A DNA stretch of 64,000 nt. It comes from an uncultured Altererythrobacter sp. (GTDB lineage: Bacteria > Pseudomonadota > Alphaproteobacteria > Sphingomonadales > Sphingomonadaceae). The position numbers and the translations under genes are program-made. Of the stretch, positions 8,318 through 16,803 are shown piece after piece. Positions within the stretch are counted from its first letter, which is position 1. Each line of letters opens with the position of its first letter. Location of the stretch: contig CAJXJY010000014.1 of NCBI GenBank assembly GCA_913055875.1, positions 1-64,000 of the forward strand, in the 5' to 3' direction. Below the pieces are notes generated by a model. That model had not been told where the DNA came from. It worked only from the letters and a program-made list of their open reading frames with translations, and made no database searches.

Positions 8318-9274
8318 ATGATCCATTCGCTGAGGCATTTCGCGCTGACCGTCCCCGACCTCGAGCCGGGCGTCGAGTTCTACCAGGCCTTCGGGCTGAA
8401 CATGACCGAACGTGCGCCGGGCATCGCGGTGGGGTTCCGCTGCGACGGGCGCGACCACGATGAGGTGATCCTCGTCAAGGCTGGCGACCGGCGGCAGCTG
8501 CATCATATTTCGTTCGGCGCCGACGAGGACGGGATGGCCGATCTCGAGACGCGGCTGGCGGAGGCCGGGGTCGAACTGCTCGACAAGCCGGCGCCCGACG
8601 CCGCCGACGGCCTGTGGTTCCGCGATCCCGAAGGCGTGCTGGTCAACGTCACTTCCGCCGCGCGCTATCCCGATCACGACCCGGGCGACTACCACGAACC
8701 CAACCGCCCCGGCGTCACCAGGCGCAAGGACGCACGCGGCTGCCCCGCTTTCGATACCGAGGCGCGCCCGCGCAAGCTCGGCCACATGATTGTCTTCGCC
8801 AGGGACGTGATGGGCAAGGTGAAGTTCTACACCGAGGTGCTCGGCCTCAAGGTCAGCGATATCATCGAAGGCGGATACGCCGCCTTCCTCCATGCGCCGG
8901 GCGACAGCGACCATCACATCATGGGCATCCTGTCGTCCGACGGGCCGGGTTTCCACCATGCCAGTTTCGAGATGGACACGGTCGACCACATGGCGATCGG
9001 CGCGCGGCGCGTGCTCGCCGCCAACGGACGCCAGGCCTGGGGGCCGGGACGGCACGGCGTCGGCTCGAACTATTTCCACTATTTCCGCGATCCGTGGGAC
9101 GGAATGGCCGAATACTATTGCGATATGGATTACATCTCCGCCGACAGGGAATGGGAGTGGCGCGACTGGACCAAGAAGGACGGCATGTTCCTGTGGTCCG
9201 CGGACGGCATGCCGCCGCCCGATTTCGGCAAGAATTATGAACTGATCGAAGAGGCTGAGGAAGAGGCCGCATAA
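8318..9274 (+). CDS. Type I (VOC-fold) extradiol ring-cleavage dioxygenase
   Basis: 318 residues, started at the ATG at 8318 behind GGAGAGAGAG. Two vicinal-oxygen-chelate modules are visible. The catalytic C-terminal one supplies metal ligands His156 (LGHMIVF), His213 or His214 (FHHASFE) and Glu265 (MAEYYCD), plus the conserved SNYFHYFRDP region next to the active site. This is the BphC/catechol-2,3-dioxygenase architecture. It sits 22 bp behind the MhpB-like gene, so the operon encodes two evolutionarily unrelated extradiol enzymes. They may serve two catecholic intermediates of one route or two substrates. The acidic tail (EEAEEEAA) is unusual but seems harmless. Confidence 0.85.
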   Translation: MIHSLRHFALTVPDLEPGVEFYQAFGLNMTERAPGIAVGFRCDGRDHDEVILVKAGDRRQLHHISFGADEDGMADLETRLAEAGVELLDKPAPDAADGLWFRDPEGVLVNVTSAARYPDHDPGDYHEPNRPGVTRRKDARGCPAFDTEARPRKLGHMIVFARDVMGKVKFYTEVLGLKVSDIIEGGYAAFLHAPGDSDHHIMGILSSDGPGFHHASFEMDTVDHMAIGARRVLAANGRQAWGPGRHGVGSNYFHYFRDPWDGMAEYYCDMDYISADREWEWRDWTKKDGMFLWSADGMPPPDFGKNYELIEEAEEEAA

Positions 9275-9318
9275 AGCGAAAGCCGGCGCGGCTACGGCTG
9301 CCCGGCCGATTTGGGAGA

Positions 9319-11562
9319 ATGAAAATGACCAGATTTCTGGCGAGCTGCGGGCTCGCGGCGATGGCGTTCGCCCTGAGCCAGGGCACCGCGCATGCGCAAT
9401 CCGCCGGGCAACCGAATGTCGACGAGGACGAAACCGTCAAGGCGGCAAGCGGGCTCGACATCATCGTGGTCACCGCGAACAAGAAGGAATCGACGCTTCA
9501 GGACACCCCGCTCGCGATCTCCGCGATCGGCGGCAACGCGCTCGAGGAACGCGGCATCGACGACGTTTCCAACCTGCAGAGCTACGTCCCCAATCTGCGC
9601 GTCGGGCAGGAGCAGGACGGCTTCAAGCTGACGCTGCGTGGCATCGGGATCCAGGGCACCAGCTCGATCACCGATAACGGCGTCGCCTTCTACCAGGACA
9701 ATTTCTACCTCTCCCGTCCGGCGGGCGGGAGCGCGGTGTTCTACGATATCAACCGGGTCGAGGTGCTGCGCGGGCCGCAGGGCACGCTCTACGGTCGCAA
9801 CGCGACCGGCGGTGTGGTCAACGTGATCGCCAACGAGCCCGAATATCTCGATCTCACCGGCGAAGTCGGGGCGAGCTACGGCTCGCGCAACCTGTTCGAG
9901 GCGCGCGGCTGGCTCAACGTGCCGATCGGCGATGCCGCAGCGGCACGCGTCAGCGCGGTTTATTCGCAGGAGGATGGCTACGTCGAGAACCTCTCGGGCG
10001 AGGATCTCTACGGCAGCGACGGCGACATCACCGTGCGCGGACAGGTCAAGTTCGGCGATCCGGAGAATGTCGAGATCCTGCTCTACGGGCTGTGGTCGGA
10101 ATTGAACGGCACCGGCACCGGCAACCAGTTCCTGACGCGCAATATCGGCGGCCCGCCGCCGACGCAGGCGCTGCTGGCGACGGTGCCGCCAGACATCACC
10201 GATCCGCTCGTCACCGACATCGACGCGGCGACCTTCAACGATACCGACACCAGGCTGGTGTTCGGGCGGGTGCGCAAGGAGTTCGGCGCGGTCGAGGCGT
10301 TCCTGCAGGTCGGGCATCTGTGGCAGGAAACCTACCTGCAGCAGGATTTCGACGGCTCGCCGGTCGACGTTTCGATCTTCAACAAGGATCAGGAAAACGA
10401 AGCGTTCAGCGCCGAATTCCGGCTCGCCTCGGTCGATGACGGCGGGCCGTTCAGCTGGATCGTCGGCGCGTATTATTTCGACGAAGAGACCTACATCTTC
10501 CGCCGCGTGCGGCTGAACGGGCTGACGCCGGGCGGGGTGATCAATTTGCCCGATTTCCTGCTCGACGAATTCGGCAATTCGTCGACCATTGCGGGTTTCG
10601 CCTCGGTCACCTATGCTATCGTCCCCGAATTCCGGGTCACCGGCGGCATCCGCTACACCGAGGACAGCAAGGACGGCCAGAAGATTACGCGCGGCAATTT
10701 CGGCGCGCCGTTCCCGCCCGACCTGCCCAATCCCAACGCACCGGCCGATGTCGAATTCGACAAAGTGACGTGGAAGGTCGGTGTCGAATACGACGTCAAT
10801 CCCGACACGCTGCTCTATGCCAGCGTTTCGACCGGCTACAAGGCGGGCGGGTTCAACCTGACTTCGGACGGACGGCCCTACGAGCCGGAAGACATCACCG
10901 CTTACGAGATCGGGCTCAAGTCCGATTTCTGGGACCGCCGAGCGCGAGTCAATGTCGATGCGTTCTACTACGACTACACCAACCTTCAGCTGACCACGCT
11001 CGGCGTGGCCTCGGACGGAGTGACGCCCGGGCAGTTCACCACCAATGCGGCGGCGAGCACGATCTGGGGGATCGAGTTCGACACGCAGTGGGAGGTCACG
11101 CCCGAACTGCTGTTCTCGGCCGGTTACGCCTATATCGACGCGACCTTCGACGAATATATCAACCGCGACCCGCTCGCAGGGCCGGGGCCGACCATGGACC
11201 TGGCCGGCAACCGGCTGCCGTTCGTCTCCGAGCACACGGTCAATCTCGGGCTGCAATACGAGACGTATATCGGCAGCGGCACGCTGACCGCTTCGATCAA
11301 CACTGCGTTCCACTCGGATTTCTTCCTGAGGGAATTCAACAACCGGCCGATCGACCGCGTGCCGGGGAACACCAAAACCGATATCTCGATCAGCTACCTG
11401 TTCGACGATCCGGGGCTGCGGCTGACCGCCTATGTCACCAACCTCGAAGACAATGTCGAGCGCAACAACATCTACCTGACGCCCGGCTTCATCGGGGTCA
11501 GCCCGACCACCGCCTACACCAAGCCGCGGACCTTCGGCGTGCGGGCGGATTTCGAGTTCTGA
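9319..11562 (+). CDS. TonB-dependent outer-membrane receptor
   Basis: 747 residues. The signal peptide (LASCGLAAMAFALSQGTAHAQ) is followed by a TonB-box-like segment (DIIVVTANKKES), the plug domain (LRGIGIQGTSSI, VEVLRGPQGTLYGRNATGGVVNVI) and a beta-barrel ending in aromatic Phe (VRADFEF), as needed for outer-membrane assembly. A GGGAGA ribosome site precedes the ATG and the gap to the dioxygenase gene is 44 bp, so it belongs to the same operon. Sphingomonads often place such receptors in catabolic operons to import the substrate. Here it most likely imports the aromatic or polycyclic compound that the operon degrades. Confidence 0.9.
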   Translation: MKMTRFLASCGLAAMAFALSQGTAHAQSAGQPNVDEDETVKAASGLDIIVVTANKKESTLQDTPLAISAIGGNALEERGIDDVSNLQSYVPNLRVGQEQDGFKLTLRGIGIQGTSSITDNGVAFYQDNFYLSRPAGGSAVFYDINRVEVLRGPQGTLYGRNATGGVVNVIANEPEYLDLTGEVGASYGSRNLFEARGWLNVPIGDAAAARVSAVYSQEDGYVENLSGEDLYGSDGDITVRGQVKFGDPENVEILLYGLWSELNGTGTGNQFLTRNIGGPPPTQALLATVPPDITDPLVTDIDAATFNDTDTRLVFGRVRKEFGAVEAFLQVGHLWQETYLQQDFDGSPVDVSIFNKDQENEAFSAEFRLASVDDGGPFSWIVGAYYFDEETYIFRRVRLNGLTPGGVINLPDFLLDEFGNSSTIAGFASVTYAIVPEFRVTGGIRYTEDSKDGQKITRGNFGAPFPPDLPNPNAPADVEFDKVTWKVGVEYDVNPDTLLYASVSTGYKAGGFNLTSDGRPYEPEDITAYEIGLKSDFWDRRARVNVDAFYYDYTNLQLTTLGVASDGVTPGQFTTNAAASTIWGIEFDTQWEVTPELLFSAGYAYIDATFDEYINRDPLAGPGPTMDLAGNRLPFVSEHTVNLGLQYETYIGSGTLTASINTAFHSDFFLREFNNRPIDRVPGNTKTDISISYLFDDPGLRLTAYVTNLEDNVERNNIYLTPGFIGVSPTTAYTKPRTFGVRADFEF

Positions 11563-11573
11563 TCGGAGGGCAT

Positions 11574-12518
11574 GTGATCGGACGTCGCGATTTTCTCGCC
11601 GGCCTTTCTGCCACCGGACTGGCGGCGGGCTGCGCGACGTCCGGTGCCGCGCCGCCGGTCGGCGGGACGATCTACGCGCCCGCGCCGCCAGCAACGCCGC
11701 TCCATGCTCTCAACCTCCAGCTCGGCGAGGCGCTCGCACGGGAGGGTCTGGCGAGGTGGCGGATGGAACCGCTCGCGCTGCCCGAATCGGTCAACCGCGC
11801 CGCGGCGCTGCCCGACGCGCAGCGCACACTGACGCTACCGATCGTCACCACCGCAGATTTCGTACTGGCGCGCAGCGGCAGCGGCCCCGACTGGCATGGT
11901 TACGACCAGGCGCGGCAGGATCTGCTGTTCGTCAGTACGCTCTACGATGTCGGGTTCGGCTTCGAAGTCGCCGATCCGGCGATCCGCGCACCGACCGACC
12001 TCGCCGGCCGCGCCGTTGCCGTACCGCCCCGGCCCAGCGCCGTGCGAATGATGAGCGAAGCGCTGGTCGACGCCGGCTGGAATATCGCCGGAGTGCACTT
12101 CGTCGATACCACGCCGCCGCAGGCCGCTCGGATGCTGGCGAGCGGAGAGGTCGCGGCATCGGCGTGGAACCTGATTTTGCCTGGAACGGACGGTTTCGCT
12201 CCGATGCTTCCCTCGCCGCCGGGCAGCCGGTGGCTGCCGGTCGAGCCAGATGCCATCGCTGCCATGAATGCAGCCTCCGGCTTTCGGCTCGGCGGGTTTG
12301 CGCATCCGGGGCACGGCGCGATCGTCTCGTTCGCTCAGGCCCTGTCGGCGTGGGTGGACACGCCCGCCGCTACGCTCGCTGCGATGCTTGCGGCGATCGC
12401 GCGCCACGGCCCCGTTATGGCCGGCCTTCCCGGCGATCGCGAGGGTATGCTGCGCTGGCCCGGGCTGGTCGAAGCCGAAATCCACCCCGCCGCTCGCGCG
12501 TTCCACGCGCCTGCCTGA
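11574..12518 (+). CDS. Periplasmic substrate-binding-like lipoprotein (PBP2/TAXI-like)
   Basis: 314 residues from a GTG at 11574; GGAGGG sits just upstream and an ATG two bases earlier is followed at once by a stop. The N-terminus carries a twin-arginine-like signal (GRRDFLAGLSATGLAAGC) that is also a lipobox, so the mature protein would be tethered at Cys. The body resembles type 2 periplasmic binding proteins: FVSTLYDVGFGFEV, then APTDLAGRAVAVPPRPSAVRMMSEALVDAG, the usual second-domain hinge region. Permease genes are not adjacent, so it may work with a distant transporter or act as a sensor. It lies 11 bp behind the TonB receptor in the catabolic operon, which argues for binding the same substrate. 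Assignment is moderate. Confidence 0.55.
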   Translation: MIGRRDFLAGLSATGLAAGCATSGAAPPVGGTIYAPAPPATPLHALNLQLGEALAREGLARWRMEPLALPESVNRAAALPDAQRTLTLPIVTTADFVLARSGSGPDWHGYDQARQDLLFVSTLYDVGFGFEVADPAIRAPTDLAGRAVAVPPRPSAVRMMSEALVDAGWNIAGVHFVDTTPPQAARMLASGEVAASAWNLILPGTDGFAPMLPSPPGSRWLPVEPDAIAAMNAASGFRLGGFAHPGHGAIVSFAQALSAWVDTPAATLAAMLAAIARHGPVMAGLPGDREGMLRWPGLVEAEIHPAARAFHAPA

Positions 12519-12537
12519 TTGCCATCCGGGAGAACCG

Positions 12538-13029
12538 ATGAAACACGATCTGCCGCCACGCCGGGGCCCGCATCCGCAAACCACCGATTGCGCGCCGCAC
12601 AGCCAGGTCGACCAGCTTGTCCCCGAAGCGGAGAGGCGGCGGCTCGGCCTGCTGCTGGCCGGGAAGGTGAAGGGCCTGGGCGATATCTCCGACGGTCCCA
12701 GCCGCCGCGCCCCGCCCGGGACGATCGGCCTCTATCTCGCCCCGGACTGTTGCTGCGGGGATGCCGAGGCCTTCCTGCTCGCAAACGAGATTGCGCATGT
12801 GCATATCGAGGACGACGGCGCCCTCCATGCGGTCCTGCCCGACGGCATCCGCGAGCAGGCGATCGAGGCGGGCTGGGCGGAGTACCACCCGCTTGCGGGT
12901 CAGCCCACCGTCTCGCCCCGGACGGTCATGATCTATGCGCCACGCGACGAGAACGAGGTCGATACCGTCATGCTGCTGCTGCAGGAGACCTATGGCGCGG
13001 CGCGTGCAAGGACATCCGCTGATGGCTGA
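12538..13029 (+). CDS. Small luciferase-domain (DUF5519-like) protein
   Basis: 163 residues, start chosen at the ATG at 12538 after CCGGGAGAACCG. The C-terminal half has the pattern HVHIEDDGALHAVLPDGI, GWAEYHPLAG and VMIYAPRDENEVDTV seen in the family annotated as luciferase domain/DUF5519. No catalytic role has been firmly established for it. A CCCG cluster (APDCCCGDAEAF) lies in the middle. The stop overlaps the start of the following broken gene by 8 bp (13022-13029), which shows that translation was once coupled to the lower-pathway genes. Function unknown. Confidence 0.55.
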   Translation: MKHDLPPRRGPHPQTTDCAPHSQVDQLVPEAERRRLGLLLAGKVKGLGDISDGPSRRAPPGTIGLYLAPDCCCGDAEAFLLANEIAHVHIEDDGALHAVLPDGIREQAIEAGWAEYHPLAGQPTVSPRTVMIYAPRDENEVDTVMLLLQETYGAARARTSADG

Positions 13030-13299
13030 CGCTTTCGACACCGCAGCCGCGCGTCTGCGCACTGCCTATCGCGACGGGCCGGTGCCGCCGCTGCGCGAGA
13101 CGCTCGACCCGGCGCGCACGCTCGGCCATGCGGGGGTCTATTCGAGCTTCCTGCGGCATACCGAGAAGGCTTCGGAGACTTTTATGGTATCGACACGCGC
13201 TCGATCCTCGCCGAAGTCGGCCGCAGGCGGATGAGCGGCGGGCAGGAAGACATGATCGTCGACGTGGCGCTCGCCCTCGTCGCCGAACGCGAAGGTTAG
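13022..13299 (+). pseudogene. Deletion scar: 5' end of a 2-hydroxypentadienoate-hydratase-like gene fused to the 3' end of a 4-hydroxy-2-oxovalerate aldolase gene, then frameshifted
   Basis: The ATG at 13022 opens a frame whose first 28 or so residues ([18 protein letters not shown]) look like the N-terminus of an MhpD-type hydratase. It then switches to [12 protein letters not shown], a signature of the C-terminal part of MhpE/DmpG aldolases. At the TTTT near 13182 the frame breaks. The aldolase C-terminus continues in another frame as [17 protein letters not shown] and [16 protein letters not shown], ending at the TAG at 13297-13299. In intact operons these ends are separated by most of mhpD, all of mhpF and most of mhpE, so about 2.5 kb appears to be missing. 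No functional product is expected. The aldolase part is certain; the hydratase part is likely. Confidence 0.8.
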
Positions 13300-13308
13300 G
13301 AGGCCCCG

Positions 13309-14055
13309 ATGGATCTCGGGCTGGAAGGAAAGAATGCAGTCGTCTGCGCCGCGAGCAGCGGGCTCGGCGAGGCCTGCGCGAAGGCGCTCGCGCGCGAGGG
13401 TGCGAATGTCGTCGTCAACGCGCGCGGCGAAGAGCGGTTGGAGAAGGTGGCCGAGGCGATCCGCGCCGAATGCCCCGATGTGAGGGTCGAAACGGTCGTC
13501 GGCAGCGTCACCGACGATGGCGTGCGACGTGCACTGGTCGAGGCGCTGGAGCAGGTCGATATCCTGGTCAACAATGCCGGCGGTCCGCCGCCGGGCGATT
13601 TCCGCGACTGGGACCGCGAGGCCTGGCTGGCGGCGATCGACCAGAACATGCTGAGCGCGATCGAGCTGATCCGGATGACGATCGACGGCATGGCCGAGCG
13701 CGGATTCGGGCGGATCGTAAACATCACTTCCTCGGCAGTGCGCGTGCCGATCCCGGTGATCGGCCTGTCGAACGCGACCCGCGCCGGGCTGACCAATTTC
13801 GTCTTCGGGCTGGTTCCGGAATTCGCCGGGCGCAACGTGACGATCAACAATCTGCTACCGGGTCCGTTCGACACCGGGCGGCTGCGTGGATCGAAAGAAA
13901 TCACCAGGCATTTGACCAGGAACAATGCCGCCGGGCGCGTCGGAAATCCCGACGAGCTGGGCGCGATGTGCGCGTTCCTGTGCAGCAGGCACACCGGCTA
14001 CCTGACCGGGCAGAACATCCTGATGGACGGTGGCATGTATCCCGGAAACTTCTGA
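13309..14055 (+). CDS. SDR-fold oxidoreductase lacking the usual Tyr-x3-Lys pair
   Basis: 248 residues. The Rossmann features are present: a variant glycine motif (CAASSGLG), VNNAGG (normally NNAG) and the substrate-loop region GPFDTGRL. It ends with LTGQNILMDGGMYPG, typical of the 3-oxoacyl-ACP-reductase-like branch. At the active site, however, the segment reads TSSAVRVPIPVIGLSNATRAG, so Ser/Asn replaces Tyr and Arg replaces Lys. I know of related SDRs with the same replacement, so this is a subfamily trait rather than decay, but ordinary ketoreduction is doubtful. It lies 9 bp after the aldolase remnant and 18 bp before the WrbA gene, in the same transcription unit. Confidence 0.75.
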   Translation: MDLGLEGKNAVVCAASSGLGEACAKALAREGANVVVNARGEERLEKVAEAIRAECPDVRVETVVGSVTDDGVRRALVEALEQVDILVNNAGGPPPGDFRDWDREAWLAAIDQNMLSAIELIRMTIDGMAERGFGRIVNITSSAVRVPIPVIGLSNATRAGLTNFVFGLVPEFAGRNVTINNLLPGPFDTGRLRGSKEITRHLTRNNAAGRVGNPDELGAMCAFLCSRHTGYLTGQNILMDGGMYPGNF

Positions 14056-14073
14056 GCGCTCGAGGAGCACACG

Positions 14074-14682
14074 ATGACCGATATCCTGATCCTGTATTAT
14101 TCCTCCTACGGCCACACCTCTGCGATGGCCGACGCGGTGGCGGAAGGCGTGCGGCGCGAGAACGCAGCGGCCGAAATCCTGCGCGTTCCCGAGACGGCGC
14201 CGCCCGAAACGGTCGAAGCCGCGGGGTTCCGGCAGGACCTGCCGCACGATGTCGTCGACGACCCGGAACGGCTGGCCGAATTCGACGGCATTATCGTCGG
14301 CTCGCCGACGCGCTACGGTCGTCTTTCGAGCCAGATGGCCGCCTTCTGGGACCGGACGGGGCCGTTGTGGAAGCGCGGCGCTCTGGTCGGCAAGGTCGGT
14401 GCCACCTTCACCTCGACCGCCACCCAGCACGGCGGGCAGGAATTGACGCAATTCTCGCTGATGACCAACCTGTTCCACATGGGGATGACGGTCGTAGGGC
14501 TCGATTACGGGTTCCAGGGCCAGATGGAACTGGACGCGATCCACGGCGGATCCCCTTACGGTGCGAGCACCGTCGCGGGGGCGGATGGTTCCCGGGAGCC
14601 CACGACGGTAGATTTGGACGGGGCACGCTACCTCGGCGCCAGAGTCGCACGGGTCGCGGCCGCAGTGGCGCAGTCCGAATAG
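14074..14682 (+). CDS. wrbA: WrbA-type NAD(P)H:quinone oxidoreductase (flavodoxin fold)
   Basis: 202 residues, the usual WrbA length. The FMN-binding loop is LYYSSYGHT (residues 8-16), followed by VGSPTRYGRLSSQMAAFWD, the WrbA-specific loop, and TATQHGGQELT. These tetrameric flavoproteins reduce quinones by two electrons, avoiding semiquinone stress. At the end of an aromatic ring-cleavage operon the likely job is to reduce quinones formed by auto-oxidation of catechol or hydroquinone intermediates. ATG at 14074 with GGAG upstream (CTCGAGGAGCACACG). Confidence 0.85.
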   Translation: MTDILILYYSSYGHTSAMADAVAEGVRRENAAAEILRVPETAPPETVEAAGFRQDLPHDVVDDPERLAEFDGIIVGSPTRYGRLSSQMAAFWDRTGPLWKRGALVGKVGATFTSTATQHGGQELTQFSLMTNLFHMGMTVVGLDYGFQGQMELDAIHGGSPYGASTVAGADGSREPTTVDLDGARYLGARVARVAAAVAQSE

Positions 14683-14741
14683 CGCACCGACAAGTTGAAG
14701 CCGGTTCCTGCTCTTGCCGTTCTCTGAGCCGAACCGGCACG

Positions 14742-14761
14742 CATGCCGAATTCATGGCATG
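14742..14761. promoter_or_regulatory. Inverted repeat CATGCC-N8-GGCATG before the histidine kinase gene
   Basis: Perfect 6-bp arms 82 bp before the kinase start. Its right half, CATGGCATG, recurs at 16725-16733 (kinase/regulator junction) and 17472-17480 (just after the regulator gene). Three copies confined to the gaps around one two-component system suggest the binding site of its NarL-type regulator, whose relatives bind short inverted repeats. This is inference from placement only. Confidence 0.35.
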
Positions 14762-14842
14762 ACGCACTCCGATCCTGTGCCATAAACGCGACACCGGCGG
14801 ATGCGGCGTCGCATCGGCAGTGTCACGGGAACGGACCATAGC

Positions 14843-16702
14843 ATGACGAACCGGGAGAGCATCGCCACGCCACTGCGCCTGATCGGTTGCGCCGTACTCG
14901 CCCAGATCCTGTTCTGGTTCGCGTTTGTGCCGGTGTTCGTGGAACCGCCGCTGGAACCGCCCGAATTCGTCGGTATCGACAGCTTCGCCACGGCGCAGCT
15001 CGCGGCTCCCGACGGCGAGGCGCTGGCCGCGGGCGCCTTCGTCGATGGCGCGCCGGGGCGCGAAATGCGCGAAGCGGGGTACCATGCGGTCCGCGTCACC
15101 TTCTCGCTCGACGCCGTGCCCCGAGAGGGGCTTGCGCTGCTCGACAATAGCGGCGGCGACAACAGCCGTCATTTCGTCAACGGCTCGCTGGTGCATGCCC
15201 CGGGCGGCATGACGGTGGATGCGCCGACCTATCATTCGCTGCGCGAAGGCATCGTGCACATCCCGCCGGGCCTGCTGCGTGCGGGCGAGAACACGCTCGA
15301 AAGCATCTACACCGTCTCGATCGGACGAGAAGTCGGTCTGTTTCCCCCCTTGCTGGGCGAGTATCGCGCGATATCCGAGGCGTTCGGCTGGAAGGCCTTC
15401 CTGCTCACCGATTTCCGCCTGATCACAACCGTTATCGTGTGGGTAGTCGCGCTGTTCATCGGGCTTGCCGCATTGCGCGCGCGCGATCGCGACGTACCAC
15501 TGTGGCTGTTTCTCGCCGCAGCGGCATGGGCGCTGCACAGCCTGTTCTACGAATGGCTGGCGATGCCGCTGGCAGGAGCCCCGCGGGGCTTGTTCTACGC
15601 AGCCACGACGATGTTCCTCGCGACCGCTTGGGCGATCTTCGCCGATGCTTGGTCGGGGAAGCGCCTGCAGTATTACCGGCCAGCTGTCTGGGCGGTGTTC
15701 GCGGCGGGGGTCGCCTTCAGCGTCTGGTCGCTTTTCGTGGCGCGAGGCGCATTCGCGTTCGACCGGGTCGAGACCGCGGTCGAACTGGTCGGTATTGTGC
15801 TGGCGTTGGCGACCGTTGCGCGTATCGCATGGCACTTCGCGACCAATCGAGACGAGCGGCGCTATCTCGAGGCTGCAGCGCTGATCCTGCTCGCTTCGCT
15901 GATGCTGTTCTATCTTTACGCGATCGTCGTCGACGGGCGGAACCTGCCCTATCTGACCGCGACGCAGCCGCTGGTGCTGGCGATTCTCGTGGCAGCGTTC
16001 CTGGCGCGAAATTTCGAGCTGTTCCGCTCGCGCGAACAGCTCAATGCCGAACTGGCGGGCCGGCTCGAGCTGCGCACGGCCGAACTCGAACTGGCGCACG
16101 AGCGCGAGAAGCGCCTGCTGCGCGAACAGGCGCACCAGGACGAGCGGCGGCGGATCATGCGCGACATGCATGACGGGATGGGCTCCAATCTGATGGCGAT
16201 GATGCTCGCCGCACGGCGCGGTTCGGCCGAGCCGGAGGCGGTGGCGCGCGGGTTGCAGACGGTGATCGACGAGATGCGGCTGATGATCGATTCGATGGAT
16301 TCGGTCGGCGAATCGCTCGGCTCGGCGCTGATCCTGTTCCGCGAGCGCGCGCAGGCGCGGGTGACCGAGGCGGGCTTCGCGTTCGAGTGGGACGATCGCA
16401 GCGAAGGCAAGCTACCGCCGCTTGCGCCGCGCGCGGTGCTGCAGGTGTTCCGCATCCTGCAGGAGGCGATCACCAACGCGCTCAAGCACAGCAGCGGCAA
16501 GCGGATTGCGGTGACGATCCGTTCCGACGGCATCGCGATCGCCGACGACGGGGAGGCATTTACCGGCCCGCGCACCGGCGGCCGCGGGCTCGACAACATG
16601 GAGGCGCGCGCACGGGCGATCGGCGGGAATTTCACGATCGGGCGCGAAGAAAGCGAGACCGTCGCGCGGATCGAACTCCCTGCGGATTGGAGCGAGGAAT
16701 GA
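14843..16702 (+). CDS. Membrane sensor histidine kinase, NarL/DesK type (HisKA_3, HATPase)
   Basis: 620 residues from the ATG at 14843 (an earlier in-frame codon at 14801 lacks a ribosome site). A first membrane segment at 9-30 (RLIGCAVLAQILFWFAFVPV) leads to a periplasmic domain of about 160 residues. Some six or seven helices follow (about 195-395), a 7TMR-DISM-like layout. A coiled region then leads to the HisKA_3 box RRIMRDMHDGMGSNLM with phospho-acceptor His443. The ATPase shows ITNALKHSSGK (N box), IADDGEAF (G1) and GRGLDNMEARA (G2). Downstream, a 34-codon ORF and the response regulator gene are linked by ATGA overlaps. The signal sensed is unknown. Confidence 0.85.
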   Translation: MTNRESIATPLRLIGCAVLAQILFWFAFVPVFVEPPLEPPEFVGIDSFATAQLAAPDGEALAAGAFVDGAPGREMREAGYHAVRVTFSLDAVPREGLALLDNSGGDNSRHFVNGSLVHAPGGMTVDAPTYHSLREGIVHIPPGLLRAGENTLESIYTVSIGREVGLFPPLLGEYRAISEAFGWKAFLLTDFRLITTVIVWVVALFIGLAALRARDRDVPLWLFLAAAAWALHSLFYEWLAMPLAGAPRGLFYAATTMFLATAWAIFADAWSGKRLQYYRPAVWAVFAAGVAFSVWSLFVARGAFAFDRVETAVELVGIVLALATVARIAWHFATNRDERRYLEAAALILLASLMLFYLYAIVVDGRNLPYLTATQPLVLAILVAAFLARNFELFRSREQLNAELAGRLELRTAELELAHEREKRLLREQAHQDERRRIMRDMHDGMGSNLMAMMLAARRGSAEPEAVARGLQTVIDEMRLMIDSMDSVGESLGSALILFRERAQARVTEAGFAFEWDDRSEGKLPPLAPRAVLQVFRILQEAITNALKHSSGKRIAVTIRSDGIAIADDGEAFTGPRTGGRGLDNMEARARAIGGNFTIGREESETVARIELPADWSEE

Positions 16703-16803
16703 CCGGGGCGCAGCTTGCCGTTTTCATGGCATGGGGCGGGGCGCGCAATGCGGCCATCCTTTGCGAGGGATCGCAGGCACTGCGCCGGGGCAAAGCACTA
16801 TGA
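16699..16803 (+). CDS. Tiny ORF (34 aa) bridging kinase and regulator by ATGA overlaps, possible translational coupler
   Basis: Its ATG overlaps the kinase stop (ATGA at 16699-16702) and its TGA overlaps the regulator start (ATGA at 16800-16803). The peptide (MTGAQLAVFMAW, ending RRGKAL) matches no family I know. The regulator gene has only a weak ribosome site (CCGGGGCAAAG), so ribosomes terminating here could restart on it. It also covers one copy of the CATGGCATG motif, so the coding potential may be incidental. Confidence 0.35.
   Translation: MTGAQLAVFMAWGGARNAAILCEGSQALRRGKAL

Noticed and set aside
9292-11694. Antisense open frame of 800 codons opposite the first TonB receptor
   Set aside because: Mirror frame with biased composition; the receptor on the plus strand explains the DNA.
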